Positions 25,863 to 35,607 of a stretch of DNA of 64,000 nucleotides are shown here, in pieces (the stretch's first letter is position 1; every line of letters begins with the position of its first letter). The position numbers and the translations under genes were made by a program. The notes beneath the pieces were generated by a model that saw nothing but the letters and a program-made list of their open reading frames with translations, ran no database searches and was not told the DNA's origin. Source of the DNA: GCA-016699445 sp964555055 (GTDB lineage Bacteria; UBA10199; JACPAL01; GCA-016699445); the NCBI GenBank assembly GCA_964555055.1, contig CAZKQW010000010.1, positions 1 through 64,000 on the forward strand. The letters are read 5' to 3'.

Positions 25863-26561
25863 TTAATAGGATACGGAGATGGCATTCGGGACGGGAGTGT
25901 CGCCGTCGACGTCCACTTTCAGGCCTTCATCATGAAACGAAATTTGGGAGGAGCCTCCACCGTCCAGATTGAGGGCGTCCGTACAGCGTTTTGCAAGCCA
26001 CGCGGCCCAATCCTTAAGCCATAAAGCCTCTTCCGCCATGGCGATTACGATGTTGTTTTCCGGAGTAATGCAGATCGCGGAACGGCGATCCACCGTGGCT
26101 TCCTTGAACGTGGGAATCCTCCGGTCGATCACCAAGCGAGGCCCGACTTGAAGGGCGAGTTGGACCGGCTCATACTTCTTACGATTCCTTTCCCATTCAT
26201 CCCGCGAGATGATGAAGGGTTGTCTTAAATCCTTACCCCCTAAAAGAAAAACGGCCCATGAGTTTCGACGCAAAGGATTCACTTCCTGTCCGTGACGGAT
26301 GATCAACCCCAAAGATTTGCCGTCGGTATCGAAAAATCCCCCATTGATGGTTAACTTCGAGTGGTTCCGTTTCCGAAATTCCGAGGCGGTCAAACCTCCC
26401 GCGCTTAAAAGAACATCCAAGTTCGCTTGTTTCGGATCGATCTGGAAATAGTGGACGAATGGATTGACCGCTTTGGCATAGCGAATCGGCATATCCGCAA
26501 GCACTTTCTCACTCACAAGACAAAAACCGAGAATAAGCAAAAGCGAGAAGAAACGCTTCAT
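25863..26561 (-). CDS. Secreted phosphodiester glycosidase (NAGPA-like) family protein
   Basis: A 232-aa exported protein of the family named for N-acetylglucosamine-1-phosphodiester alpha-N-acetylglucosaminidase. An N-terminal signal peptide (MKRFFSLLLILGFCLVSEKVLA) is followed by the family motifs KLTINGGFFDTDGKSLGL at about 70-87 and ALNLDGGGSSQ near residue 200. Bacterial members act on cell-envelope or exopolysaccharide phosphodiesters, but the substrate here is unknown. Its ATG overlaps the stop of the upstream adaptor gene by 4 bp, so they form a two-gene unit. Confidence 0.85.
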   Translation of the reverse strand: MKRFFSLLLILGFCLVSEKVLADMPIRYAKAVNPFVHYFQIDPKQANLDVLLSAGGLTASEFRKRNHSKLTINGGFFDTDGKSLGLIIRHGQEVNPLRRNSWAVFLLGGKDLRQPFIISRDEWERNRKKYEPVQLALQVGPRLVIDRRIPTFKEATVDRRSAICITPENNIVIAMAEEALWLKDWAAWLAKRCTDALNLDGGGSSQISFHDEGLKVDVDGDTPVPNAISVSY

Positions 26562-27736
26562 TTCTTATCACCCTCTATTTTCGCTTGATCAACTTTAGTT
26601 TCCGGAACCGGCTGCACTTGAACAACATCACCATCCCTGATCTCATCTTCCGCTTCTGTGAAGGCAACGACGGCATCCTTTTCCACTAAACCTTTGACGA
26701 TCAACGCCGAACCGTTAGCCGGAGGTTCCGCCAATTCCACGAAAGTTTTTTTGGTTTTTCCGTCATCCACCTTGAATACATAGAACGACTTATCGGATTT
26801 TTTGAGAACGTTTTCGGGAACAACAAAAGCCTTTTTAGTCGCTTGAGTACGGACTAAAACGTCGCCTACCATGTCGCCTTTCAAAGCAAAGTCCGCATTC
26901 GCCACCTTGAATTTCACCGGTAAACCACCCACTTCGGCCTTCGCTTCGGCGCCTACGCTCACAAGCTCCCCCGTGAATTCCTGATTGGGAATCATAGGGA
27001 ACCTAATGGCCACGCTCTGAATCTTCGAAAGAGCCGCGGCTTCATCGGTCGATACGGAAAAGACGAAATGAAGCGGATCCATGCGCACCACTTCGAGAAG
27101 TTGCTGGTCTTCAGCCGCCGATACCCCTTCGTCGATATTCCGCGACGTCACGATGCCCGCGATGGGACTATTGATCTGGGAGAGATCGCCCGAATGTTCG
27201 TAAAGGTCGATTTCAGCTTTCGTCCGCTCTTCCGTCGCTTGGTACCAATTGAGGCGCTCATCGAAACCTTCGGCCTCGGCTTCCGAAATCTTGCCTTCTT
27301 GAAGAAGTTGGTCCTTGTTTTGGATCAGGTAATTGATGTTTGCCAGGGCCGCTTCGGCTTCCTTGGACTCCGACCGCACGAGGTTCAGCTTGAGCTTGAT
27401 CGTCTCGTCGTCGAACTGCACCAAAGGGTCACCCGCCTGTACCCTTGCTCCTTCCTCCACGAAAACTTTAAGGACCTTCATCTCGGCGGGGGCTTTGACC
27501 TCGTACTTTTCCGACACCTCGGTCTTGCCCGAAGTCTTGATCGTAACCGGAATTTCGCGCGTGCCCGGCGTCAGGACGGAGACTGACTTTTCCTTCTTGT
27601 TAATGGTCTTTGAAAAGAAGCTGCTTTTATTCTTCTTATCCGACTTTTCTTGTTTTCTGTCTCGACTGCACGCCAATGAGGAGAGGATCACCATGACCCA
27701 AAGAAGAAACCAAATATTCCTCGAGAATTTAGTCAT
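26558..27736 (-). CDS. Periplasmic adaptor (membrane fusion) lipoprotein, HlyD/RND type
   Basis: A 392-aa adaptor of efflux-pump type. ATG 27736 gives a lipoprotein signal, MTKFSRNIWFLLWVMVILSS with the LAC lipobox cysteine next, and is preferred to the longer reading from 27775. A Lys/Ser-rich linker follows. Then come the beta-barrel/lipoyl half-motifs (KAPAEMKVLKVFVEEGARV... and SPIAGIVTSRNIDEGVS) around an alpha-helical hairpin at about 115-195 and a C-terminal membrane-proximal domain (VPENVLKKSDKSFYVF). Adaptors normally join an RND or ABC pump to an outer-membrane channel, but no pump gene is adjacent. Confidence 0.85.
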   Translation of the reverse strand: MTKFSRNIWFLLWVMVILSSLACSRDRKQEKSDKKNKSSFFSKTINKKEKSVSVLTPGTREIPVTIKTSGKTEVSEKYEVKAPAEMKVLKVFVEEGARVQAGDPLVQFDDETIKLKLNLVRSESKEAEAALANINYLIQNKDQLLQEGKISEAEAEGFDERLNWYQATEERTKAEIDLYEHSGDLSQINSPIAGIVTSRNIDEGVSAAEDQQLLEVVRMDPLHFVFSVSTDEAAALSKIQSVAIRFPMIPNQEFTGELVSVGAEAKAEVGGLPVKFKVANADFALKGDMVGDVLVRTQATKKAFVVPENVLKKSDKSFYVFKVDDGKTKKTFVELAEPPANGSALIVKGLVEKDAVVAFTEAEDEIRDGDVVQVQPVPETKVDQAKIEGDKK

Positions 27737-27828
27737 GTGTCTTCTTAAGTTAAAGACCTTCCATTGAAAAAGCAACGTTAAGAATCGATTGACTTGAAAC
27801 GCGTGACCTCCTTAAGGAGCACCACCTT

Positions 27829-29187
27829 ATGGCGGACTTAATGGAGAAGCTCGTGTCGCTCGCGAAGCGGCGCGGCTTCATTTTTCAATCGAGCGAAATC
27901 TACGGCGGCATCAATGGCTTTTGGGACTACGGGCCCTTAGGCGTGGAGATGAAAAAAAAGGTCAAGGACTCCTGGTGGCGCAGCGTCGTCCAAATGCGCG
28001 ACAACGTCGTGGGCCTGGATACCTCCATCGTCGCCCATCCCCAAACCTGGGTCGCTTCCGGTCACGTCAGCAACTTCTCCGACCCCATGGTCGACTGCAA
28101 GAAATGTAAACGCCGCTTCCGCGACGACGAACTCGTCAAGGACGAGGAAGACCCGAAAGTCCGCGCCGAAAAGATCGCCTCCATGAAGTGTCCTAACTGC
28201 GGCGACGGCGAGCTCACGGCCCCCCGCCTCTTCAATCTCATGTTCAAGACCTACGTGGGCCCTATGGAGGATGCGAGCGCGGTCGCCTACTTGCGTCCCG
28301 AAACCTGCCAGTCGATCTTCACCCAATTCAAGAACGTCCAGATCACGAGCCGCCAGAAGATCCCCTTCGGAATCGCGCAGATCGGCAAAAGCTTCCGGAA
28401 CGAGATCACGCCCCGGAACTTCATCTTCCGCTCGCGCGAATTCGAACAGATGGAGATGGAATTCTTCATCCATCCGCAAGAAGACGCCAAGTGGTACGAG
28501 TATTGGATCAACGAACGCTTCCAGTGGTTCCAGGACTTGGGCATCCGGAAGGAAAACCTCCGTCTCCGCCCGCACCGAGCCGACGAGTTGGCCCATTACG
28601 CGAAGGGCTGCACAGATGTGGAGTTCAAATTTCCGTGGGGCTTCGCAGAGCTCGAGGGCATCGCCAATCGGAGCAATTACGATTTAACCCAGCATCTCAC
28701 GCATTCCGGCAAGGACTTGAGCTATTTCAGCGAGGAGACGAAGGAAAAATTCGTCCCCGCCGTCGTCGAGACCTCCGTGGGCGTCGACCGCACGTTCTTG
28801 ACGCTCCTCTGCGACGCGTATCATGAAGACGAAGCACCTACGACCGAAGAGGGCGAGAGCGAAAAACGCGTCGTCCTGCGCTTAAGCCCGGAAGTGGCGC
28901 CCGTCATGATCGCCCTCTTTCCCTTGTCCAAGAAACTCTCGGAACCGGTCCATAAGCTGGAGAATTCCCTTCGTAAGCTGTTCTCCACCGATTTCGACGA
29001 GAGCGGCAGCATCGGCAAGCGTTACCGCCGCCACGACGAGATCGGCACCCCTTTCGGAGTTACTTATGATTTCGACTCCGAAAAGGACCAGAAAGTCACC
29101 GTGCGGCACCGCGACACGATGAAGCAGGAGCGTGTCTCCATCGACCAATTATCCCAGTACGTAAGCGATAACCTTAAAGGAGTTTAG
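27829..29187 (+). CDS. glyS: Glycyl-tRNA synthetase, homodimeric type
   Basis: A class II aminoacyl-tRNA synthetase of 452 aa, the single-chain alpha2 form rather than the bacterial alpha/beta pair. It begins MADLMEKLVSLAKRRGFIFQ, with SSEIYGGINGFWDYGPLG (motif 1 region), RPETCQSIF, motif 2 FRNEITPRNFIFRSREFEQMEMEFF at about 185-210, and a C-terminal anticodon domain. Cysteines at about 85-90 (KKCKRRF) and 122-125 (KCPNCGDGE) may bind zinc. AAGGAG in a 12-bp palindrome (CTCCTTAAGGAG) precedes the ATG by 9 nt. ppdK follows after 3 nt. Confidence 0.95.
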   Translation: MADLMEKLVSLAKRRGFIFQSSEIYGGINGFWDYGPLGVEMKKKVKDSWWRSVVQMRDNVVGLDTSIVAHPQTWVASGHVSNFSDPMVDCKKCKRRFRDDELVKDEEDPKVRAEKIASMKCPNCGDGELTAPRLFNLMFKTYVGPMEDASAVAYLRPETCQSIFTQFKNVQITSRQKIPFGIAQIGKSFRNEITPRNFIFRSREFEQMEMEFFIHPQEDAKWYEYWINERFQWFQDLGIRKENLRLRPHRADELAHYAKGCTDVEFKFPWGFAELEGIANRSNYDLTQHLTHSGKDLSYFSEETKEKFVPAVVETSVGVDRTFLTLLCDAYHEDEAPTTEEGESEKRVVLRLSPEVAPVMIALFPLSKKLSEPVHKLENSLRKLFSTDFDESGSIGKRYRRHDEIGTPFGVTYDFDSEKDQKVTVRHRDTMKQERVSIDQLSQYVSDNLKGV

Positions 29188-29190
29188 CGC

Positions 29191-31827
29191 ATGTCGAAGT
29201 TCGTCTATTTCTTTGGATCCGATAAGACCGAAGGCACGGGAAAGATGAAGGAACTCCTGGGCGGTAAGGGCGCTGGCTTAGCCGAGATGACGAGCCTCGG
29301 GATTCCCGTCCCCGCCGGCTTCACGATCACCACCGAAGTCTGCACCTATTTCAACGAAAACCAGAATACGTACCCGAAATCCCTCGAAGATGAGGTCGCC
29401 AAGACATTGAAGCTGTTGGAGGGTGCCATGGGGGCGAAGTTCGGCGACGCGTCCAATCCCCTGCTGCTTTCCGTGCGCTCCGGAGCACGCGTCAGCATGC
29501 CCGGCATGATGGACACGGTCTTGAACTTGGGTCTCAACGACGAGACCGTCGAGGGACTGGCTAAAAAGACCGGCAATCCCCGCTTCGCCTACGACAGCTA
29601 CCGGCGCTTCATCCAGATGTTCGCGGACGTCGTCCTGGACGTCGAGCACGCCCATTTCGAAAAAATCCTCGAAGATAAGAAAGAATCCAAGAACATCCAC
29701 CTGGACACCGACCTGACGGCCGAGGACTTGAGGGACATCGTCTCGAAATATAAGGCCGCGGTGAAAAAATCCTTGGGCAAGGACTTCCCTTCAGATCCCA
29801 AGCACCAGCTCTGGGAAGCAATCACGGCGGTCTTCCGCTCTTGGAACACGCGCCGGGCCGTCGATTACCGGAAAATCAACCAGATCCCCGATAGCTGGGG
29901 CACCGCCGTCAACGTCCAAGCCATGGTCTTCGGCAACATGGGCAACGATTGCGCCACGGGCGTCGCCTTTACTCGCGACCCCAGCACGGGGGAAAAGAAA
30001 TTCTTCGGCGAATACTTGGTGAACGCCCAAGGGGAGGACGTCGTCGCGGGCATCCGGACCCCTTTACCAATGAGCGCGACGGCTGATTCCTTGGAAAAAG
30101 TCATGCCCGTCGCCTATAAGACGCTCCTCGACATCCAACAGCGCCTGGAGAGGCATTATAAGGACATGCAGGACATCGAGTTCACCATCCAGAACGATAA
30201 AGTCTGGATGCTGCAGACCCGCTCCGGGAAACGCACCGGCAAGGCCGCGATCCGCATCGCGGTGGAAATGGTCCGGGAAGGCATTTTGAACGAAAAAGAA
30301 GCCATCATGCGGGTCTCGCCGTCCCATCTCGACCAACTCCTGCACCCCATGCTCGATCCGAAGGCGAAGAAAGTTGTCTTAGCGAAAGGACTTCCCGCTT
30401 CCCCCGGCGCGGCCGTGGGTCGCGTGGTCTTCTCGGCCGACGAGGCCCAAGAATGGGCGGAACGCGGCGAAAAGGTCGTCCTTGTCCGTCAAGAAACCTC
30501 GCCTGAAGACATCCACGGCATGCACGCTGCGGAAGGCGTCCTCACCGCGCGCGGCGGCATGACCAGCCACGCGGCCGTCGTGGCCCGCGGGATGGGCAAG
30601 TGCTGCGTTTCGGGCTGCGGCGACATCGCCATCGATTCTTCCAGCGAGTTCTTCCGCATCGGCGAGCGCACGATCAAGAAAGGCGACTGGATCACCCTCG
30701 ACGGGACTCTTGGCGAAGTCTTGGACGGCAAGGTGGCCACCGTCCAACCCGAGCTTACGGGCGACTTCGGGGAATTCATGACGTGGGTCGACAAGCACCG
30801 CCGGCTCAAAGTACGCACGAACGCCGATACCCCGCACGACTCTAAGATCGCGCGCCAATTCGGCGCCGAAGGCATCGGTCTCTGCCGCACGGAACACATG
30901 TTCTTCGAACCGGACCGCATCGATGCCGTCCGCGAGATGATCCTGGCCAACAACCGCAACGAACGCGAAAAAGCACTGACGAAAATCCTTCCCATGCAGA
31001 AGGGGGACTTCAAGAGCATCTTCCGCGAGATGAAGGGTTTGCCCGTCACGATCCGCCTCTTGGATCCGCCGCTACACGAATTCCTCCCGCAGACGGACAC
31101 TGAGATCAAGGAACTCGCCAAGAAGATCGGTGTCTCCCACGAAAAACTGAAGGCGAAGGCCGAGACCCTCCACGAGCTCAATCCCATGCTCGGGCATCGG
31201 GGTTGCCGCCTAGGCATCACGTTCCCGGAAATCTACCAGATGCAAGTGCGCGCCATTATGGAAGCCGCCTGCGAACTCGAAAAGGAAGAGGATTTCAAGA
31301 TCATCCCCGAGATCATGATCCCCTTGGTAGGCCACGTGAACGAACTCAAGCGGATGCGCGAGGATACGGAACAGGTCTGCAAACAAGTCATCGAGGAGAA
31401 GCAATGCTCGATCGATTATCTGATCGGCACGATGATCGAGCTGCCGCGCGCGGCCTTGACCGCGGACCAGATCGGGAAGCAGGCCGATTTCTTCAGCTTC
31501 GGCACGAACGACCTGACCCAGACGACTTTCGGTTTCTCGCGCGACGACGCGGGGAAGTTCCTGCCCTTCTATGTGGATAAGGGCATCCTCCCTTGCGACC
31601 CCTTCGCCTCCCTCGACCAGGACGGTGTGGGCGCCTTGGTCAAGATGGGCTTCGAAAAGGGCCGCTCCGTGAAGGAAAAGCTCAAAGTCGGCATCTGCGG
31701 CGAACACGGAGGCGATCCGGCCTCCATCGAATTCTGCCATCGCACCGGGCTTGACTATGTGAGCTGCTCGCCGTACCGAGTTCCTATCGCACGCTTGGCC
31801 GCGGCCCAAGCGACACTAAAAGCATGA
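29191..31827 (+). CDS. ppdK: Pyruvate, phosphate dikinase
   Basis: An 878-aa enzyme that interconverts pyruvate + ATP + phosphate with PEP + AMP + diphosphate. It has the N-terminal ATP-grasp domain (GGKGAGLAEMTSLG, SVRSGARVSMPGMMDTVLNLG), the swivelling phosphohistidine domain with H460 in GGMTSHAAVVARG, and a C-terminal PEP/pyruvate barrel with C836 in CGEHGGDP. The length matches the family. It lies 3 nt after glyS and overlaps the next gene by 4 bp. It supports gluconeogenesis or pyrophosphate-linked glycolysis. Confidence 0.97.
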   Translation: MSKFVYFFGSDKTEGTGKMKELLGGKGAGLAEMTSLGIPVPAGFTITTEVCTYFNENQNTYPKSLEDEVAKTLKLLEGAMGAKFGDASNPLLLSVRSGARVSMPGMMDTVLNLGLNDETVEGLAKKTGNPRFAYDSYRRFIQMFADVVLDVEHAHFEKILEDKKESKNIHLDTDLTAEDLRDIVSKYKAAVKKSLGKDFPSDPKHQLWEAITAVFRSWNTRRAVDYRKINQIPDSWGTAVNVQAMVFGNMGNDCATGVAFTRDPSTGEKKFFGEYLVNAQGEDVVAGIRTPLPMSATADSLEKVMPVAYKTLLDIQQRLERHYKDMQDIEFTIQNDKVWMLQTRSGKRTGKAAIRIAVEMVREGILNEKEAIMRVSPSHLDQLLHPMLDPKAKKVVLAKGLPASPGAAVGRVVFSADEAQEWAERGEKVVLVRQETSPEDIHGMHAAEGVLTARGGMTSHAAVVARGMGKCCVSGCGDIAIDSSSEFFRIGERTIKKGDWITLDGTLGEVLDGKVATVQPELTGDFGEFMTWVDKHRRLKVRTNADTPHDSKIARQFGAEGIGLCRTEHMFFEPDRIDAVREMILANNRNEREKALTKILPMQKGDFKSIFREMKGLPVTIRLLDPPLHEFLPQTDTEIKELAKKIGVSHEKLKAKAETLHELNPMLGHRGCRLGITFPEIYQMQVRAIMEAACELEKEEDFKIIPEIMIPLVGHVNELKRMREDTEQVCKQVIEEKQCSIDYLIGTMIELPRAALTADQIGKQADFFSFGTNDLTQTTFGFSRDDAGKFLPFYVDKGILPCDPFASLDQDGVGALVKMGFEKGRSVKEKLKVGICGEHGGDPASIEFCHRTGLDYVSCSPYRVPIARLAAAQATLKA

Positions 31828-32993
31828 AGAAAAAAAACCTCATTCTGCTTTCGTTTGTTCCCCTACTTTCCCTATTTTTTATCGTATCTTGCAATACCAG
31901 CACGCTTTTCACGCCGATCGGAAGCCATCTGTCCGGTCCGATCGCCGTCGCGGTCGACACGGCGCGCAACCGGGCCTATGTGGTGAACTCTAATAACGAC
32001 TACGCCTATACAAACGCGACCTTATCCATCCTTGACATTACGACGCCGACCGCCCCAACGCTCGTCACCAACACCCAGAACCCTGTTCCAATCCCGAATC
32101 TTTCTTCAGGCATTTACTTAGATACGGCTACTCAGCGTGCCTTCGTCCCCAACCGCCTTTCAGACAACGACGATGATCATTTGGATAATCTTTTAAGAAT
32201 CAATGTCGACGAGTCCTCAGGGACTTTCGGAGCCGTGGATATTTTCACGGCTGGGGATAATCCTTTCGGCTCTGCATGTTGCGACACTTCTGGGCGCCTA
32301 TATATGGTAAACCTAGGGGGGACGCTCGAGGTCTACGATCTCTCCGACCTAGCGCACCCGACGAGCTTATCGCTGGCGGGGACGTTCGTATCGGGAGCCT
32401 CCTACTCGGGGGCGAACTCGGTCGAAGTCCTGCTCTTAGGGACCCAAGCTTTCGTCACGAACCGCGGCGGCCGCATCTACGTCATCAATACGGGCGAGAT
32501 CGGCACCACCGCCAACCCGATCGACTACCTCATCACGAACGTCGGCGACGCCCGCGGCATCGCGACCGACGGGACGCTCCTCTACGTGATCGACGGGTCG
32601 GTCTCCCCCGGTATCGTCCGTGTGATCAACCCGGCGACGCTGACGCCCGTAACCCCCGATTCCGCCGCACGGACGGAGTCCGACATCCTCGCAAGCTCCA
32701 GCATCCAAACCGCGACCGTCACCGTCGGCCGCAACCCCAATAAGATCCTGATCTTCGGCGGCAAAGCTTACGTCAGCAACCAAGACGACGACACGATCAC
32801 CGTCTTCACGCCTTCCGCGATCGGTACGGACGGATTCGTAACTTCCACCATCGCCGTCGGCGACCGACCCTTCGGTTTGACGGCCTTTACTTCAGGGTCC
32901 AACAACTACCTCTACGTCACCAATCTCTTCTCCAATTCCATCTCTATCGTCGATCTTTCGAATAACACGGTCGCGGCGACTTTCGCCCCGTAA
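31824..32993 (+). CDS. Lipoprotein with YVTN-type beta-propeller repeats
   Basis: A 389-aa lipoprotein. The signal peptide ends at the lipobox cysteine C23 (FFIVSC). The remainder consists of repeated blades such as GPIAVAVDTARNRAYVVNSN, VTVGRNPNKILIFGGKAYVSNQ and RPFGLTAFTSGSNNYLYVTN, the pattern of YVTN or surface-layer beta-propellers. No catalytic residues are identifiable; protein binding at the cell surface is the usual assumption. Its ATG overlaps the ppdK stop. Confidence 0.82.
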   Translation: MKKKNLILLSFVPLLSLFFIVSCNTSTLFTPIGSHLSGPIAVAVDTARNRAYVVNSNNDYAYTNATLSILDITTPTAPTLVTNTQNPVPIPNLSSGIYLDTATQRAFVPNRLSDNDDDHLDNLLRINVDESSGTFGAVDIFTAGDNPFGSACCDTSGRLYMVNLGGTLEVYDLSDLAHPTSLSLAGTFVSGASYSGANSVEVLLLGTQAFVTNRGGRIYVINTGEIGTTANPIDYLITNVGDARGIATDGTLLYVIDGSVSPGIVRVINPATLTPVTPDSAARTESDILASSSIQTATVTVGRNPNKILIFGGKAYVSNQDDDTITVFTPSAIGTDGFVTSTIAVGDRPFGLTAFTSGSNNYLYVTNLFSNSISIVDLSNNTVAATFAP

Positions 32994-32998
32994 GCGTC

Positions 32999-33970
32999 AT
33001 GCGCTTCGACCACCTCCTCCCGGAAACGATCTTCAAGTCGGTGACCGACCAGGGTTTCCAGCCTACCGGCGTCCTCTACCCCCTCAATAGCTACGAAAAC
33101 CGCGTCTACGAAGTGGGGGTCGAAGACGGCCCGCCCTTGACCGTCAAATACTACCGCCCGGGACGTTGGGACCAAAAAGCCCTCGAGGACGAGCATCGGT
33201 TTCTCGCGCTTTTAAAGGAGCACGAGCTGCCGATCGTTTCCCCTTTCTCCCTTCGAAAATCGCTCTTGGGATTGCCGACTCTCGCGAAAGAGAACGATAT
33301 TTTCTATGCGGTTTATCCCAAGTTTCGCGGAGCCCAAAAGGCGGAGCTTCATAACGAGGATCGCCAATGGCTGGGACGCCTCCTCGCGCGGCTCCACAAT
33401 CTGGGAGCGTCGTTCCCTTGCCGGCACCGGCTCACGTTGACCCCCGAAACCTACGGCGATGCCAGTCTTTCGTGGATTTTGGAGCAGGAGTTCCTTCCGG
33501 AGGATTTGAGGAAAAGCGTGGAAATTTGCCTGAAACAAGCCATCGACTTGACCCGTCCGGCCTTCCAACACGCGCAAAATATCACGGTTCACGGCGACTG
33601 CCATTTGGGCAATCTCCTCTGGGACCGGGAAGGTCCGCACCTCTTGGACTTCGACGACATGGTACTGGCGCCCGCGATACAGGACGCATGGCTGCTTTTC
33701 TACGGAGACGACGGCGAGAGGGCCGAACAACAAAAATATTTCCTGGAAGGCTACGAGACGTTCCGTCCGTTCGACCGTTCCTCTTTCAAGCTCGCGGAAC
33801 CCCTACGCACCCTCCGCATGATCCGCCACGCCGCGTGGATCGGACAGCGCTACGCCGAGCCGGCTTTCCAAAAGGCCTTCCCGTATTACGAACAGCGCCG
33901 GTATTGGGAGGAATTCCTTCAGTCCATCAAGGAGCAAATCAGCCTACTTGCAGCGCCGACCTTCGAATGA
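32999..33970 (+). CDS. srkA: SrkA/YihE-type stress response kinase
   Basis: A 323-aa protein of the aminoglycoside-phosphotransferase-like kinase fold, close to E. coli SrkA (YihE/RdoA). The N-terminal signature LNSYENRVYEVGVEDG lies at about 30-45, the catalytic loop VHGDCHLGNLLW at about 196-207, and the metal-binding LLDFDDMV near 218. E. coli SrkA is a Ser/Thr kinase that protects against stress-induced death. The last 32 bp overlap the convergent aidB gene. Confidence 0.88.
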   Translation: MRFDHLLPETIFKSVTDQGFQPTGVLYPLNSYENRVYEVGVEDGPPLTVKYYRPGRWDQKALEDEHRFLALLKEHELPIVSPFSLRKSLLGLPTLAKENDIFYAVYPKFRGAQKAELHNEDRQWLGRLLARLHNLGASFPCRHRLTLTPETYGDASLSWILEQEFLPEDLRKSVEICLKQAIDLTRPAFQHAQNITVHGDCHLGNLLWDREGPHLLDFDDMVLAPAIQDAWLLFYGDDGERAEQQKYFLEGYETFRPFDRSSFKLAEPLRTLRMIRHAAWIGQRYAEPAFQKAFPYYEQRRYWEEFLQSIKEQISLLAAPTFE

Positions 33971-35561
33971 TCTTATCGAACGCGACGAAGCTGGGGAGGG
34001 TTCCGAAGCATCGACCCCATTCGCCCGACAAACGCGAGGCGCAAAAAGCTTCGGCGACTTCCGTGGGCGCATTTTTCACCAATAAAGACGCTTGAAGGGC
34101 CAAGACCATGTCCTCGATCAGCGCGCGCGCTTGAATTTCGATGTCCTCGCGCCGCAGGAGGCGGGCTTTGATGGACTCCAAGCTATTCTTGATGACGCGG
34201 CTTTCTTGGGCCCCTTTTTCGATTTCTCGGAGGAGGATTTCGGCCGTCCTCGGCTCGCTCGACATCGCGCGCAGGACATCCAAGGCGTTGACGTTCCCCG
34301 AACCTTCCCAAATGGAATTGACCGGGGCTTCCCGGTAAAGGCGGGGGAGGATGCTTTCTTCGGCGTACCCGTTGCCCCCAAGGCACTCCATCGCCTCATA
34401 CACGTGGCTGGGCGCCCGCTTGCAGGTCCAATACTTCCCGATAGCCGTCGCGAGGCGGCGAAAGAGGTTTTCGACCTCGTCGTTTTCCGCGTCGTACGCA
34501 CTCGCCAACCGCATCACGAGCTGCAGGGCCGCTTCCACTTCGATAGACAAGTCGGCCAGGACGTTCTTCATGAGGGGCTGGTCGATCAGTTTTTTTCCGA
34601 AGGCCTTGCGGTGGTTCGCGTGGTGGATGGCTTGGGACAAGGCGTGACGCATGATGGCCGTCGATCCGATGATGCAGTCGTAGCGGGTGGAATTGACCAT
34701 CTTAATGATCGTCGGCACGCCGCGGCCTTCGTCGCCCACCCTTTGCGCCCATGTCCCCTCGAATTCGATCTCGCTGGAGGCGTTGGAACGGTTGCCGAGC
34801 TTGTCCTTGAGACGCTGGATCTTAAAGACGTTCCGCGTGCCATCTAGTTTCCATCGAGGCACGAGGAAACACGTCAAGCCGCCTTCCGCCTGAGCGAGCA
34901 CGAGAAACGCGTCGCACATCGGCGCCGAACAAAACCACTTGTGGCCGGTCAGGAAATAGTCCGACCCGACGCGCTCGGCCTTCGTCGTGTTGGCGCGCAC
35001 ATCCGACCCGCCCTGCTTTTCGGTCATGGCCATACCGATGACGGCTCCGGACTTCTGGGAGATCGGTTTGAAATTCTTGTCGTAAACGGGCGAAAGGATC
35101 TTCTTTTCCCATTCGCTCGCGACGGAGGCCTCGGTACGAATAGCGGGGATGGACGCGAACGTCATGGTCACGGGACAGCAATGTCCCTGTTCGATCTGCC
35201 CTATCAGCAGGTAGTGTGCCGCGCGTACGGCCATGCGCCCGGCCCGTCGATCGGCCCACGGCAAGCTATGGATGCCATACTGAAAGGACAATCCCATGAG
35301 CTGGTGCCAAGCGGGATGAAACTCCACCTCATCGATGCGATGGCCGAAACGGTCGTGGGTCTTTAAAACAGGCGGGTATTGGTTGGCCTGGACGCCCCAC
35401 TGCATCACCTCGCGACTCCCGCACCGCTCGCCGAAAGCGATCAGGGATTCCACCCCCCATCCCCCTCCGGTGTTCTGGACAAGCTCGCCGAGGAGCGGGT
35501 CGGCTTGGAAGAGGTTCAGGGCTTCGAGGGGCGGGGTCTGGTTCAAAACTTCGTGGGTCAT
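33939..35561 (-). CDS. aidB: AidB-like acyl-CoA dehydrogenase
   Basis: A 540-aa flavoprotein of the acyl-CoA dehydrogenase family that resembles E. coli AidB along its whole length: VLNQTPPLEALNLFQADPLL at the N-terminus, IGMAMTEKQGGSDVRANTT, DKLGNRSNASSEIEF, and LPRLYREAPVNSIWEGSGN near the FAD/active-site region. E. coli AidB has weak isovaleryl-CoA dehydrogenase activity and is linked to the adaptive response to alkylation. ATG 35561 is preferred because it matches the AidB N-terminus; an upstream start would add 15 residues. It is divergent from smc. Confidence 0.9.
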   Translation of the reverse strand: MTHEVLNQTPPLEALNLFQADPLLGELVQNTGGGWGVESLIAFGERCGSREVMQWGVQANQYPPVLKTHDRFGHRIDEVEFHPAWHQLMGLSFQYGIHSLPWADRRAGRMAVRAAHYLLIGQIEQGHCCPVTMTFASIPAIRTEASVASEWEKKILSPVYDKNFKPISQKSGAVIGMAMTEKQGGSDVRANTTKAERVGSDYFLTGHKWFCSAPMCDAFLVLAQAEGGLTCFLVPRWKLDGTRNVFKIQRLKDKLGNRSNASSEIEFEGTWAQRVGDEGRGVPTIIKMVNSTRYDCIIGSTAIMRHALSQAIHHANHRKAFGKKLIDQPLMKNVLADLSIEVEAALQLVMRLASAYDAENDEVENLFRRLATAIGKYWTCKRAPSHVYEAMECLGGNGYAEESILPRLYREAPVNSIWEGSGNVNALDVLRAMSSEPRTAEILLREIEKGAQESRVIKNSLESIKARLLRREDIEIQARALIEDMVLALQASLLVKNAPTEVAEAFCASRLSGEWGRCFGTLPSFVAFDKIIRRSALQVG

Positions 35562-35607
35562 CGCGCCCCTCTTGTGAGTCTTTGTCGATTTTGCAAGGTC
35601 TTTCATG

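Noticed and set aside
27810..27821. CTCCTTAAGGAG palindrome containing the glyS Shine-Dalgarno as an RNA thermometer or switch
   Set aside because: A 12-bp palindrome with no loop cannot fold stably on itself; it is probably chance around AAGGAG.
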